64,000 bases of DNA from Sphingorhabdus_B arenilitoris. GTDB lineage: Bacteria; Pseudomonadota; Alphaproteobacteria; Sphingomonadales; Sphingomonadaceae. Of this stretch, positions 43,531-53,534 are shown piece by piece. The notes beneath the pieces are model-generated. The model was given only the letters and a program-made list of their open reading frames with translations, was not told where the DNA came from and made no database searches. The position numbers were made by a program, and so were the translations under genes. Within the stretch, counting starts at the first letter, position 1. Each line of letters starts with the position of its first letter. The DNA lies in the NCBI RefSeq assembly GCF_042651485.1, contig NZ_JBHSDH010000005.1, forward strand, positions 81,718 to 145,717. Reading direction: 5' to 3'.

Positions 43531-43950
43531 ATGGCAGCCGCAATGCAGATGGTACGTCTCTTGATTCGGCGTCAGCCTTTTATGCTTGCGCTATTGTTGA
43601 TCGCCGCATTGGCGTTCAAGGCGCTTGTGCCGCAAGGATATATGCTGCGCGGTGGTGATAGCGAAATGACGTTATCGCTGATGCTGTGCGACCCGACGGA
43701 TGGCAGCGGCAAACAGATTGAGATTCCATTAAAAAAAGATACTGGCACGGACCAGCATAAGGGCGATGCCGCGTCGCAGCCATGCGCCTTTGCGGGGATC
43801 AGCCACGCCGCAATGGACCGTGTTGATCCAATATTGCTTGCGATTTCCATGGCTTTTATGGCGCTGCTCGGCCTTATCCTGCCGCTGCGGTTGCCTGCAT
43901 TGTTGGCCGGCCAATACCGCCCACCTGCAAGGGCACCGCCCCTATCCTGA
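43531..43950 (+). CDS. DUF2946-like small membrane protein
   Basis: About 139 residues: an N-terminal hydrophobic helix, PQGYMLRGGD, a periplasmic stretch with Cys residues (LMLCDPTDG and QPCAFAG) and a C-terminal helix. This layout matches DUF2946 proteins found beside TonB-dependent copper or metal receptors. Function unknown; a metal-relay role is an inference. Met codons at 43531 and further in are possible starts. The TonB receptor follows after about 130 bp. Confidence 0.65.
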   Translation: MAAAMQMVRLLIRRQPFMLALLLIAALAFKALVPQGYMLRGGDSEMTLSLMLCDPTDGSGKQIEIPLKKDTGTDQHKGDAASQPCAFAGISHAAMDRVDPILLAISMAFMALLGLILPLRLPALLAGQYRPPARAPPLS

Positions 43951-44077
43951 AACATGCTTGGCAGCCGCGCTCAACGTAGAAGAGCGCGGGCTGCACATGT
44001 ATAGCGCCGCATGGCAAAAGTCTCATGGCTTCGCCTCGCGGCGAATTGCAAATTGCTTTATTTTCAGGATATAAACG

Positions 44078-46084
44078 ATGAATTTTTCGACCGCCATGCG
44101 CTGCGGCGCTGCTTTATGTGCCTTATCCCTCATCACCCATTCACCGGCCGCACGCGCCAATGAAATTGACGATGGCACAACCACTATTATTGTCACCGGA
44201 CAGGCCGCAACCAGCGAGGCTGCGCAACAAGTATCCCAAACACCGGGCGGCGCAGACCTTGTCACTCATGATGAATATGCGGACAAGTCTCTAGTCAGCC
44301 TGCGCGATGTGCTCGCTTTTTCCCCCGGCGTTTACCTGCAACCGCGCTATGGACAGGAAGTGCGCATATCGGTGCGCGGCTCTGGTTTATCGCGCGGTTT
44401 CCATATGCGCGGATTGACGCTCCTGCAGGACGGCGTGCCGATCAACCTAGCCGATGACAACGGCGATTTTCAGGAACTGGACCCCAGCTTCTTTGACCAT
44501 TTAGAGGTGTATCGCGGTGCCAATGCCCTGCGCCTTGGTTCGGGCACGTTGGGCGGCGCGATTAACGGAGTAACCCCTACCGGCCGCGATGCCGATGGCA
44601 TTTATATGCGCGGCGACGTGGGCAGTTTTAACAGCTATCGCGGGTTGGTTTCCATCGGCGGCGAAAGCGGACCTGCCGATTATTGGGCAGCGATCAGCGC
44701 CGATAGCTCAGATGGTGACCGCGACCATGCGCAGCGGCGCAGCCTGCGTTTCCACGGTAATATCGGGCTGAAACTTTCCGACAATATCTCCACCCGTTTT
44801 TATGCCAGCGTGAACAATATCGATCAGGAACTGCCCGGTGCGCTTGATCTGAATACGGTTTTAACTGCGCCAAAAACCGGCAGTTTCATCGGCGATCAAG
44901 CCCGCGATATTGACTCGCTACGCTTGCAAAACCGGACCAGCTTCACCTTTGGCGATATGATGTTGCACACTGGAATATTCCTGAATGCAAAATCGCTGTA
45001 CCACCCGATTTTCCAAGTGGTCGATCAAGAGTCGGTGGATAAGGGCGGCTTTTTCCGGTTGGATTGGGAACAAGGTGCATTTGCCGCAACACTGGGCGGG
45101 GAAGCCCGTTTTGGCAATGTGAATTCAAAGCGGTTTGTCAACATAGACGGCGCGCGCGGTGCGCCGACCTTTCAAGCCGATCAACAGGCCCGTACAGCAT
45201 CCCTATATGGCGAACTGCGCTACACACCACTGGACCGGCTAACGCTCATCGCTGGCGGAATATTCGCCGATGGGAAAAGGCAGCAACAGCAAAATCTGAA
45301 TAGTTTTGCAGGCGGCGCAACCGACATTTTTGCCCGCGCGGATTTTCAGGAATTCTCCCCCAAATTTGGCCTGCTATTTGAAGCTACGCCCGATATTCAA
45401 TTTTACGGCAATATCAGCCGGTCGGCGGAATTTCCTGGCTTTATCGAACTGGCTCAAATCGCCAGCTTTGTTCCAATAGAAGCGCAAACGGCATGGACTT
45501 ATGAATTGGGATCGCGCGGCAGCGCGGGGCCGGTAAGTTGGGACATCTCGGCCTACCGATCGGAAATTTCAGGCGAGCTGCTACAATTCACCGTCGGCCC
45601 GGACATACCCACAATAACCTTTAATGCCGGGCGGACATTGCATCAGGGATTGGAAGCGGCGCTGAGTATCGAACCCGCCCCATGGCTTCGGCTCCGTCAA
45701 GTATATAGCTATAATGATTTCCGTTTTCGCGGTGACCAGCAATATGGCGACAACCAATTGCCCGTGGTCCCGCGCCATGTCTACCGCGGTGACCTGCGCT
45801 TGGGCAAAGATGGCTTGCACATCACGCCCAATATCGAATGGGTGCCGCGCGGTGCTTTTGCCGATTATAACAATCAACTGCGCGTTCCCAGCTATACGTT
45901 ATTGGGCATTAGCGCTGGCGTAAATATCGCCGAGGGGATCGACTTATTCGTCGATGCGCGCAATCTCGCTGACAAAAATGCAGTGGGCGATATTAGCGCC
46001 GTGATCAGCGCGAATAGCGCAAGCCGCATTTTCCAACCCACCGAGCGCCGCGCAATTTATGGCGGCCTTCGCGCCCGTTTCTGA
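44078..46084 (+). CDS. TonB-dependent outer-membrane receptor
   Basis: 668 residues: signal peptide, TonB box near TTIIVTGQA, plug domain (RISVRGSGLSRGFHMRGL; VYRGANALRLGSGTLGGAINGVTPTG) and barrel ending GGLRARF. The group includes siderophore and copper receptors. The neighbours (DUF2946-like protein, PepSY protein) point to metal or siderophore handling, with copper slightly favoured. It overlaps no gene; the PepSY gene starts 14 bp after its stop. Confidence 0.9.
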   Translation: MNFSTAMRCGAALCALSLITHSPAARANEIDDGTTTIIVTGQAATSEAAQQVSQTPGGADLVTHDEYADKSLVSLRDVLAFSPGVYLQPRYGQEVRISVRGSGLSRGFHMRGLTLLQDGVPINLADDNGDFQELDPSFFDHLEVYRGANALRLGSGTLGGAINGVTPTGRDADGIYMRGDVGSFNSYRGLVSIGGESGPADYWAAISADSSDGDRDHAQRRSLRFHGNIGLKLSDNISTRFYASVNNIDQELPGALDLNTVLTAPKTGSFIGDQARDIDSLRLQNRTSFTFGDMMLHTGIFLNAKSLYHPIFQVVDQESVDKGGFFRLDWEQGAFAATLGGEARFGNVNSKRFVNIDGARGAPTFQADQQARTASLYGELRYTPLDRLTLIAGGIFADGKRQQQQNLNSFAGGATDIFARADFQEFSPKFGLLFEATPDIQFYGNISRSAEFPGFIELAQIASFVPIEAQTAWTYELGSRGSAGPVSWDISAYRSEISGELLQFTVGPDIPTITFNAGRTLHQGLEAALSIEPAPWLRLRQVYSYNDFRFRGDQQYGDNQLPVVPRHVYRGDLRLGKDGLHITPNIEWVPRGAFADYNNQLRVPSYTLLGISAGVNIAEGIDLFVDARNLADKNAVGDISAVISANSASRIFQPTERRAIYGGLRARF

Positions 46085-46097
46085 TCGGAGCTATATA

Positions 46098-47465
46098 ATG
46101 GCAAAATCACCGCTCTCGCAAAGTATCTGGCGCTGGCATTTTTATGCTGGGTTATTTGTGATACCCTTCATCCTGATATTGTCGGTCACTGGGGCAATAT
46201 ATCTTTTCAAGCCGCAAATTGATCGGTGGGAAGAGAGCGCATGGCGCGGGCTTCCGACCCAAAATAGTGTGAGCGCCGATGCGCAGCTTAACGCCGCACT
46301 GGCCCAGCATCCCGGCGCAACCTTTGTCAGTTACCGATTGCCACAAGCCCCCGGCGATGCGGCGGTCGTGCGATTGAGCCTTGGGAAGCGAGACAAGCGC
46401 GATGTCTATATCGCGCCATCCGGCGATTATTTGGCATCGGTCAGGCCAAAGGATCGGATTTCATCAACGGTCTCGCATATTCACGGATCGTTGCTGCTGG
46501 GTAAGTGGGGCAGCTATCTGGTTGAACTGGCGGCCAGCTGGGCGATTATCATGATCCTCACAGGTTTATATTTATGGTGGCCGCGTGCGCGAAGCGGTGG
46601 GCCGCGCCTCGCCGGTGTCTTATGGCCGCGTTGGGGGCAAAAAGGAAAGCGGCTATTCTGGCGTGATTTGCACAGCGTGACCGGTTTTTGGGTGTCGGGG
46701 CTCGCCCTGGTGCTGCTATTTTCCGGCCTGCCATGGACCGAGCTTTGGGGTGACGGGTTCCGCACGGTGCGCACGGAAATGGGCTGGACCGACGCAAAGC
46801 CGCAGCAGTGGAAAAACGGCGAGGCGGCAGCTGGGCAGCAGGACGATCATTCCGCGCATTTGCATGAACCGGCATCGACCAAGCCCAATGAAGCCGTGCC
46901 GGCAAGCAACCAGCCGAAGCTGAGCCTGCAGCAGGTCGCGGCCATTGCGGTACGGCAGAAGCTTCCCTTTCCTGCCATCATTCAACCGCCCGGAGCGCCC
47001 GCCAAATTTGGCCCGCCCAACGGCCCGGACTGGCTGGCAACGACGGAAACGCAGAACCGGCCAGAGCAGCGCAAAATCTGGATTGATGCGCGAACGGGCG
47101 ACGTGACGAAACGCGAAGGCTTTGACGATCAACATGCCATTGACCAGGTCGTCGGCTATGGCATTGCTTGGCATGAAGGGCAGCTTTTCGGCTGGGTCAA
47201 TCAATTGGTCGGGGTGCTAACCGCGCTGGCGTTGATATTGGTCGCGGTCAGCGGGACCATCATGTGGTGGCGCCGACGTCCGCAAGGGACATTGGGCGCG
47301 CCGCCGCAACCTCCGGCGCATAAACAAAGGGGGTTTATCGCGCTGATGATCGTTGCGGGCTTTATGTTGCCCATGTTGGGGCTGTCCCTGCTCGCTGTGC
47401 TGCTGTTGGAACTGTTACGCTATTTGGCGAAACGCGTAATAAGCCCGCCACAAAGGGGCGGCTAA
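46098..47465 (+). CDS. PepSY-domain membrane protein (siderophore/metal-uptake reductase-like)
   Basis: 455 residues with four transmembrane helices and PepSY domains. RWHFYAGLFVIPFILILSVTGAIYLFKP opens it, and HDLHSVTGFWVSG-like and WHEGQLFGWVNQLVG segments follow, with His residues able to bind haem or metal. Related proteins reduce or release iron from siderophores in the inner membrane. ATG 46098 follows CGGAG; the frame runs upstream into the receptor gene. tRNA-Leu follows on the other strand. Confidence 0.88.
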   Translation: MAKSPLSQSIWRWHFYAGLFVIPFILILSVTGAIYLFKPQIDRWEESAWRGLPTQNSVSADAQLNAALAQHPGATFVSYRLPQAPGDAAVVRLSLGKRDKRDVYIAPSGDYLASVRPKDRISSTVSHIHGSLLLGKWGSYLVELAASWAIIMILTGLYLWWPRARSGGPRLAGVLWPRWGQKGKRLFWRDLHSVTGFWVSGLALVLLFSGLPWTELWGDGFRTVRTEMGWTDAKPQQWKNGEAAAGQQDDHSAHLHEPASTKPNEAVPASNQPKLSLQQVAAIAVRQKLPFPAIIQPPGAPAKFGPPNGPDWLATTETQNRPEQRKIWIDARTGDVTKREGFDDQHAIDQVVGYGIAWHEGQLFGWVNQLVGVLTALALILVAVSGTIMWWRRRPQGTLGAPPQPPAHKQRGFIALMIVAGFMLPMLGLSLLAVLLLELLRYLAKRVISPPQRGG

Positions 47466-47483
47466 GATCAATATAAAGGAAAA

Positions 47484-47568
47484 TGGTGCCCCAGGCCCGA
47501 CTCGAACGGGCACTCCTTTCGGAACAGGATTTTGAGTCCAGCGCGTCTACCAATTCCACCACTGGGGC
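47484..47568 (-). tRNA. tRNA-Leu (anticodon CAA)
   Basis: An 85-nt cloverleaf on the reverse strand: acceptor GCCCCAG (47562-47568 side) pairs with CTGGGGC, U8 follows, the D arm holds GGTAGACGC, the anticodon loop CTCAAAA reads CAA, a variable arm of type II (GTTCC-GAAA-GGAGT) is present, and the T arm has GTTCGAGTC. CCA is encoded (47484-47486). The long variable arm and CAA anticodon identify leucine, decoding UUG. Confidence 0.95.
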
Positions 47569-47648
47569 ACAGCAACATCGGCCTTCGCCGTTGCAGCGGA
47601 GGCTCCTCTAACCGAGAGCAGCGTCCGTTGCAAGGGGAAGAATAGAGG

Positions 47649-49070
47649 TTATTTTTTTAACTCTTTTGCCAATGTTTTCGCGGTCGCCTTGCCATAAGGC
47701 GGCTTAAATCCTGCGATCCCCGCCACATCCAGCCCGCTTTGCCGGAAAATCGCGCGCATATGGCTGAAAGTCTTGAAACCATCGGCTCCATGATAATTGC
47801 CCATGCCCGACGGCCCAATACCGCCAAAGGGCAAATCCTCCATGGCATTATGGAAAATCACGTCATTGACCGTCACGCCGCCTGACACGGTTTTGCCGAG
47901 CACGTGCTCTTCTTCATTTTTGTCATTGCCAAAATAATATAGGCCAAGCGGACGGTCATGTGCATTCACATAATCAATCGCCTGATCCATGCTTTCATAA
48001 GTCATCACCGGCAGGATGGGGCCAAAAATTTCCTCCTGCATCACTTTCATATCGTCGTTGACGTTGCGCAATATCGTCAGCGGCATTTTATTGCCGTTGG
48101 AGCTGGTAAAATCTTCATCACCGGGATTAACCTCAATCAGCTCCGCGCCTTTTTCGCGGGCATCCTCCAGATAGCCCTGCAACCGTTCAAAATTGCGGCC
48201 ATTCACGATGCTGGTATAATCATCATTATGCAACAATGTGGGATACATGGCGGTAACGCCCTGGCGCACGCTTTCGATAACGTCTGCTTCTTGTTCCTTG
48301 GGCACCATCAAATAATCGGGAGCGAGGCATATTTGCCCGGCATTCATCATTTTGCCCAGCGCGATGCGCTCACCGGCTTTTTTCTTATCCGCGCTGCGGC
48401 CAATGATTGTCGGCGATTTGCCGCCCAGCTCCAGCGTGACGGGCACCAAATTTTCGGCCGCCGCCCGCATGATATGTTTTCCCACCGGCGTAGCGCCTGT
48501 GAAAATCAAATGATCGAAAGGCAGCGAAGAAAATTCGGTCCCCACCTCAACCCCGCCGGTGAAGACCGCCATTTCGGTTTCATCAAAATATTTGGGCACC
48601 ACCTCGGCAAATAGCGCGGATACTTCCTCGGTAAATTCGGAAGGCTTGACCATCGCCCGGTTGCCAGCGGCCAATATGCCGGCCATCGGCACCATGACCA
48701 TACCGATGGGAAAATTCCAAGGCGCGACCACGCCGACCACGCCCTTGGGTTGATAGACGACATTTGCCTTTGCCCCGATCAGGCCAAGCGGAAAAGTCGG
48801 CTTTCGCTTTTCACCGCGCGCCCAATTTTCAAAATGCTTTTTCGCATGTTTCAGCGCGCTGACCGACGGCATGATATCCGTCATCAGCGTTTGTTCGACG
48901 CTGCGATGGCCGAAATCGGCCGACACCGCCTTGGCAAAATCATCCTTATGATCGATCAATAGCGCGATCGCCCGGTCCATCCGGTCCCGTCGCACCGACA
49001 TGGGTTCCGGCATGGCGGCCGTAAAACTGGCGCGCTGCTTTTCCAATATCGCTTTCATATCGGTGCTCAT
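47649..49070 (-). CDS. Coniferyl-aldehyde-type aldehyde dehydrogenase
   Basis: The 473-residue enzyme is an NAD(P)-dependent aldehyde dehydrogenase. VVAPWNFPIGMVMVPMAGILAAGN and IFTGATPVGKHIM bind cofactor; the catalytic Glu is in LELGGKSP and the Cys in NAGQICLAPDY. The sequence and length resemble coniferyl aldehyde dehydrogenases that act on aromatic or long-chain aldehydes. Substrate is not certain. No aromatic-degradation genes are next to it. Confidence 0.9.
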   Translation of the reverse strand: MSTDMKAILEKQRASFTAAMPEPMSVRRDRMDRAIALLIDHKDDFAKAVSADFGHRSVEQTLMTDIMPSVSALKHAKKHFENWARGEKRKPTFPLGLIGAKANVVYQPKGVVGVVAPWNFPIGMVMVPMAGILAAGNRAMVKPSEFTEEVSALFAEVVPKYFDETEMAVFTGGVEVGTEFSSLPFDHLIFTGATPVGKHIMRAAAENLVPVTLELGGKSPTIIGRSADKKKAGERIALGKMMNAGQICLAPDYLMVPKEQEADVIESVRQGVTAMYPTLLHNDDYTSIVNGRNFERLQGYLEDAREKGAELIEVNPGDEDFTSSNGNKMPLTILRNVNDDMKVMQEEIFGPILPVMTYESMDQAIDYVNAHDRPLGLYYFGNDKNEEEHVLGKTVSGGVTVNDVIFHNAMEDLPFGGIGPSGMGNYHGADGFKTFSHMRAIFRQSGLDVAGIAGFKPPYGKATAKTLAKELKK

Positions 49071-49354
49071 GAATATTCTCCTTCTCTCATAATCTGCCCC
49101 TTAACAGCTATCTTTGTAACCGAAGGGGTTGCAATTGAAAACCTGTTTTAAGCGTATGATTAAATCACTGCATTTTGATTAACCGCTTTCCCCAAAAATG
49201 CCCGGACTTCGCTCATTCGCGTAGAGACGGGATCGGATTAGGCCTGTGTAGGACGGCTCTCATATACAAGAACCGCATCATATTCCCCCATTGCATCGCA
49301 TCGCCGCTATCCCTAATGTAAAGCCATATTTTAACGATAATAAGGACCATACCT

Positions 49355-50536
49355 ATGAGCACCGCAGATCCCGTAGTCATCCTATCCTATGCGCGCACAC
49401 CTATGGGCGCGATGCAGGGCGTTTTATCCGATGCCAGCGCGACCGATCTAGGTGCAGCGGCGGTCAAGGCAGCGGTTGAGCGGGCGGGTGTTGACGGCGC
49501 GGATGTGGACCGCATCTATATGGGCTGCGTCCTGCCGGCGGGTCTGGGTCAAGCGCCTGCGCGGCAAGCAGGCATCAAAGCGGGCCTGCCCAAATCGGTG
49601 CAAGCAACCACGGTGAACAAGGTTTGCGGATCGGGTATGCAAACGGTGATTATGGGCGCAGAAGCACTGGCCGCTGGCAGCGCCGACCTGATCATTGCGG
49701 GCGGCATGGAAAGCATGACCAATGCACCTTATCTGTTGAAAAAACATCGCAGCGGCGCGCGCATCGGCCATGACACCGCCTATGACCATATGTTCCTCGA
49801 CGGCCTTGAAGATGCCTATGAAGAAGGCCGCGCCATGGGCAGCTTTGCTCAGGAAACCGCGAATGAATATCAATTGACCCGCGAAGCGATGGACAATTAT
49901 TCGATCGAAAGCCTAAACCGCGCCAAAGCCGCAATTGCGGAAGGTAAATTTGCGCGTGAAATCGTGCCAGTTACTATTTCAACTCGCAAAGGCGACATAG
50001 TGGTCGATACGGACGAAGCGCCAGGCAAAGGTATGCCCGACAAAATCCCGACGCTGCGCCCCGCCTTTGCCAAGGACGGCACGATCACTGCGGCAACCAG
50101 CAGCTCGATCAGCGACGGCGCGGCCGCCGTCGTCTTGACCCGCGAAAGCAATGCCGGTGACAAAAAGCCCGTAGCTCGCATCGTTGCCCATGCCGCCCAT
50201 GCTCATGAGCCCAGCGCCTTTACAACCGCCCCGGTTGGCGCGATTCAAAAATGTTTGGACAAAGCCGGATGGTCGGTCGCCGATGTGGACCTTTGGGAAG
50301 TCAATGAAGCATTTGCCTGCGTCGCCATGTTTGCGATGCATGACCTCAACATCCCGCATGACAAGATTAACGTCAATGGTGGCGGGACTGCCCTCGGCCA
50401 TCCTATTGGTGCATCTGGCACACGGATTATCACAACCTTGCTCGGCGCGCTGGAGGACCGCGGTTTGAAACGCGGCGTCGCCTCGCTTTGCATTGGCGGC
50501 GGTGAAGCAACGGCGGTGGCGGTCGAGCTGATTTAG
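49355..50536 (+). CDS. Acetyl-CoA C-acetyltransferase (thiolase)
   Basis: 393 residues of a biosynthetic/degradative thiolase. The nucleophile Cys is in VNKVCGSGMQ, followed by the NVNGGGTALGHPIGASG His motif and CIGGGEA with the second Cys. It condenses two acetyl-CoA or cleaves acetoacetyl-CoA. The neighbours do not show whether it feeds polyhydroxybutyrate, amino-acid breakdown or fatty-acid oxidation. The ATG at 49355 follows AAGGA. Confidence 0.95.
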   Translation: MSTADPVVILSYARTPMGAMQGVLSDASATDLGAAAVKAAVERAGVDGADVDRIYMGCVLPAGLGQAPARQAGIKAGLPKSVQATTVNKVCGSGMQTVIMGAEALAAGSADLIIAGGMESMTNAPYLLKKHRSGARIGHDTAYDHMFLDGLEDAYEEGRAMGSFAQETANEYQLTREAMDNYSIESLNRAKAAIAEGKFAREIVPVTISTRKGDIVVDTDEAPGKGMPDKIPTLRPAFAKDGTITAATSSSISDGAAAVVLTRESNAGDKKPVARIVAHAAHAHEPSAFTTAPVGAIQKCLDKAGWSVADVDLWEVNEAFACVAMFAMHDLNIPHDKINVNGGGTALGHPIGASGTRIITTLLGALEDRGLKRGVASLCIGGGEATAVAVELI

Positions 50537-50684
50537 GCCGCTCGGCTTAGGGCCTGTGCCTATTACAATTTGCGACAATTCTGGACGGTGCCTGATACAA
50601 TTGGTCGGGCGCCGTTCATCGTAACGGCCTTATACATGAACATATGGAGCAAACTGCTTCATTGTTCATGGAAAGGATCGAAAG

Positions 50685-51164
50685 ATGAAAAAGCATATTA
50701 TCGCCTTATTGGCGGCTGCCACCGTCCTGACGCCGGTTGCCGTTCAAGCCAAAACCACACCCCAAGAATTGCGCCGGGATGTTCGCGAAATCCGCGAGGA
50801 AAAACAAGATCTGCGGCAAGCCAAACGCTACGGCACCCGCGCTGAAATTCGTGATGCACGAAGCGAAGTGCGCGAAGCTCGCCAAGAATATCGCGAAGAT
50901 AAACAGGATTACCGGCGTCAAGTGAATCGAGCCAATTACCGGGCCGCGCGGTTCAATGCGCCCTTCCGCTATAATAGCTGGAACACTGGCGTGCGGATGA
51001 GCTCGCAATATTATGGGTCGCGTTACATAGTGAACAACCATGCCAGCCAGCGCCTCCCTGCACCCGGCTATAACCAACGCTATATCCGGCATTATAACGA
51101 CCTGTTGCTGGTCAATATCCGCAGCGGCCATGTCGTAAGGGTGTATCGCGGTTTTTACTGGTAA
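50685..51164 (+). CDS. RcnB-like periplasmic protein
   Basis: 159 residues: signal peptide ending VQAKT, a highly charged helical middle (RRDVREIREEKQDLRQAK and similar) and a C-terminal RcnB-type domain (YNQRYIRHYNDLLLVNIRSGHVVRV). In E. coli RcnB takes part in nickel/cobalt homeostasis. In sphingomonads such proteins are numerous and mostly uncharacterised. GGAAAGG lies before the ATG. A strong terminator follows at 51199. Confidence 0.75.
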   Translation: MKKHIIALLAAATVLTPVAVQAKTTPQELRRDVREIREEKQDLRQAKRYGTRAEIRDARSEVREARQEYREDKQDYRRQVNRANYRAARFNAPFRYNSWNTGVRMSSQYYGSRYIVNNHASQRLPAPGYNQRYIRHYNDLLLVNIRSGHVVRVYRGFYW

Positions 51165-51198
51165 CCATGCTACGGAAAATTAGGGGTAGGACCATAAA

Positions 51199-51231
51199 TG
51201 GCCACCGGACAATCAACCGGTGGCCATTTTT
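51199..51231 (+). terminator. Strong intrinsic terminator after the RcnB-like gene
   Basis: TGGCCACCGG (51199-51208) and CCGGTGGCCA (51217-51226) pair perfectly over 10 bp around an 8-nt loop, followed by TTTTT. It lies 35 bp after the RcnB-like stop. Confidence 0.92.
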
Positions 51232-51353
51232 ATTTGGCCGAAGGCGCGGCGCATTGTCGAGGCGATTGACGCTCGGCAATAATCCGCTGGACCTTAATCG
51301 CGCGATTAACTAGCATCTTGCCCGAGAGAGATTATCAAGGGGAGAGTCGCATC

Positions 51354-53534
51354 ATGCGCAACATATTCATATCGTCCGCATTGCTGGCGGTAGCCGCTTT
51401 GACCATTGGCGGGTGCAGCAAGGTGGAAAGCGAAGCTGCGAAAGACCCGGCCCTTGCCGCCATTGACAGTGAATATCTGAAAAGCGGGGGCGATGGCAGC
51501 AATTGGGCCAGCCCGGGATTTTCCACCGATGAGCAGCGCCATAGCCCGCTGGACGAGATTAACGCAGAAAATGTCGGGCAGCTTGGCATTGCATGGTTTG
51601 CTGACCTGCCCGATGCGCGCGGCCACGAATCGACGCCGGTTGTGGTCGATGGCAAAATGTTCGTAACCGGCCCATGGTCGAAAGTTTTTGCTTTCGACGC
51701 CAAAAGCGGAAAGCCGCTTTGGAATTATGACCCCGGCGTCGATCAGGCGCGCGGCGTGAAAGCATGCTGCGACGTGGTAAACAGGGGCGTTGCTTTTTGG
51801 AAAGGGCAGCTGTTTCTGGGCACCATTGATGGCCGCCTTGTCTCCCTCGATGCGGCCACGGGCAAAGAATTGTGGAGCCAACAGACGCTCGATAAAGAAG
51901 GTAATGGAACCATCACCGGCTTTCCCCGGATCGTAAAGGATAAGGTCGTCATCGGCTTTGGCGGCGCAGAATTTGGTGTGCGCGGCTATGTTACTGCTTA
52001 CGATGCCGCCACAGGAAAACAGGCCTGGCGCTTCTACACCACGCCCAATCCCAATGGCGTGGCCGACGGTGCGGCGAGCGACAGTATTATGAAAACTGTC
52101 TATGCCACATGGAGCAAGGATAAAAAGCCCGGCGATTGGCATGAATCGGGCGGCGGCGGCACCGTGTGGGACGCAATTGTGTATGACGCCGAACTCGATC
52201 AGCTTTATCTGGGTGTGGGCAATGGCAATCCGTGGAACCATAAAATCCGGTCCAATGGTGAAGGGGACAATTTGTTCCTATCCTCCATCGTCGCGCTGAA
52301 CCCCGATAGCGGTGAATATAAATGGCATTATCAGGAAACGCCCGGTGAGACATGGGACTATACCGCGACACAGCCGATCATCTTGGCCAAGGAAGAACGG
52401 GGTGGGCAGCAAGTGCCGGTGCTATATCACGCGCCGAAAAACGGCTTCTTTTTCACCATTGACCGGCGCAATGGCAAAATGCTGTCCGCAGAACCATTTA
52501 TCGACGGAATCACTTGGGCTACCGGATATGATAAAACAACGGGCCGCCCGATAGAAAATCCCGAGGCCCGTTATGAAGTGACAGGCAAGCTATATTTGGC
52601 CAATCCATCGGCATTGGGCGCGCATAATTGGCATCCGATGAGCTATAATCCAGCCACCGGCTTAGTCTATATTCCGGCGCAGTATATTGGCGGCGCCTAT
52701 ATGCCCCCGGTTGCAGCCAATGAGCAGGAGCGTAAACCGCTTGGTTTCAACATCGGAAGCGCAACCGCTGCCGCTGACCTGCCTGATGACGTCGCCACTG
52801 TGAAGGCCATCAAAGCAGCCACCAAAGGGCAGCTGGTCGCCTTTAATCCGAAAACTGGCAAGCCCGCTTGGAAAGTCGATCAGCCTGCACCATGGAATGG
52901 CGGCACAATGACCACCGCAGGTAATCTGGTGTTTCAGGGTGACGCGATGGGCCGTTTTAAGGCTTTCGCAGCCGATAGCGGTAAGCAGCTCCTCGATATT
53001 GATGTGCAATCCGGCGTACTTACCGGCGCATCGACCTATATGGTGGATGGCGAACAATATGTTGCCTTTATGACCAGCAAGGGCGGTGCATTTCCGCTCG
53101 TGTCGGGTTATGCGGCGGGCGCATCGGGGCAAATCCCCAACATCCCGCGCCTGATCGTGCTGAAACTTGGCGGAACGGCAAAGCTGCCGGACCTGCCAAA
53201 GGCTGAACCCTATGTGTGGAAACCGCCCGAACAATTTGGCACGGCTGCTGATATCGCCGCTGGGCAGTCGAATTACCAACGCTATTGCCTGGTATGTCAC
53301 AATCCGGGAGCTGTGGGTAACGGCGTGCTGCCCGACCTGCGCAAATCAGGCACTATCGCCGATGCGGATACTTTCCGGTCGATCATCATTGATGGCATAT
53401 TGAAAGAACGCGGCATGGTCAGCTTCAAAAGCGTGCTGACACCGGCAGAAGCGGAACAGGTTCGCGCCTATATCATCTCGCGCGGTCATTATGCCAAAGC
53501 CAATGACGCACAGTTAAGGGCAGCAGCAAAATAG
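51354..53534 (+). CDS. PQQ-dependent alcohol dehydrogenase with C-terminal cytochrome c domain (lipoprotein)
   Basis: 726 residues. The signal peptide ends in a lipobox (LTIGGC), so the enzyme should be lipid-anchored on the periplasmic side. The eight-bladed propeller has the vicinal Cys 138-Cys 139 pair of quinoprotein alcohol dehydrogenases and the catalytic Asp 335 in TWDYT. Position 337 is Thr, not Asp, which favours a calcium rather than a lanthanide enzyme. A haem c domain has CLVCH at 645-649. It would pass electrons from alcohol oxidation through its own haem. ATG 51354 follows AAGGGGAG. No pqq synthesis genes are in the window. Confidence 0.93.
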   Translation: MRNIFISSALLAVAALTIGGCSKVESEAAKDPALAAIDSEYLKSGGDGSNWASPGFSTDEQRHSPLDEINAENVGQLGIAWFADLPDARGHESTPVVVDGKMFVTGPWSKVFAFDAKSGKPLWNYDPGVDQARGVKACCDVVNRGVAFWKGQLFLGTIDGRLVSLDAATGKELWSQQTLDKEGNGTITGFPRIVKDKVVIGFGGAEFGVRGYVTAYDAATGKQAWRFYTTPNPNGVADGAASDSIMKTVYATWSKDKKPGDWHESGGGGTVWDAIVYDAELDQLYLGVGNGNPWNHKIRSNGEGDNLFLSSIVALNPDSGEYKWHYQETPGETWDYTATQPIILAKEERGGQQVPVLYHAPKNGFFFTIDRRNGKMLSAEPFIDGITWATGYDKTTGRPIENPEARYEVTGKLYLANPSALGAHNWHPMSYNPATGLVYIPAQYIGGAYMPPVAANEQERKPLGFNIGSATAAADLPDDVATVKAIKAATKGQLVAFNPKTGKPAWKVDQPAPWNGGTMTTAGNLVFQGDAMGRFKAFAADSGKQLLDIDVQSGVLTGASTYMVDGEQYVAFMTSKGGAFPLVSGYAAGASGQIPNIPRLIVLKLGGTAKLPDLPKAEPYVWKPPEQFGTAADIAAGQSNYQRYCLVCHNPGAVGNGVLPDLRKSGTIADADTFRSIIIDGILKERGMVSFKSVLTPAEAEQVRAYIISRGHYAKANDAQLRAAAK

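Noticed and set aside
48000..48600. Forward frame opposite the aldehyde dehydrogenase gene
   Set aside because: Antisense image of a conserved enzyme with all catalytic motifs on the reverse strand.
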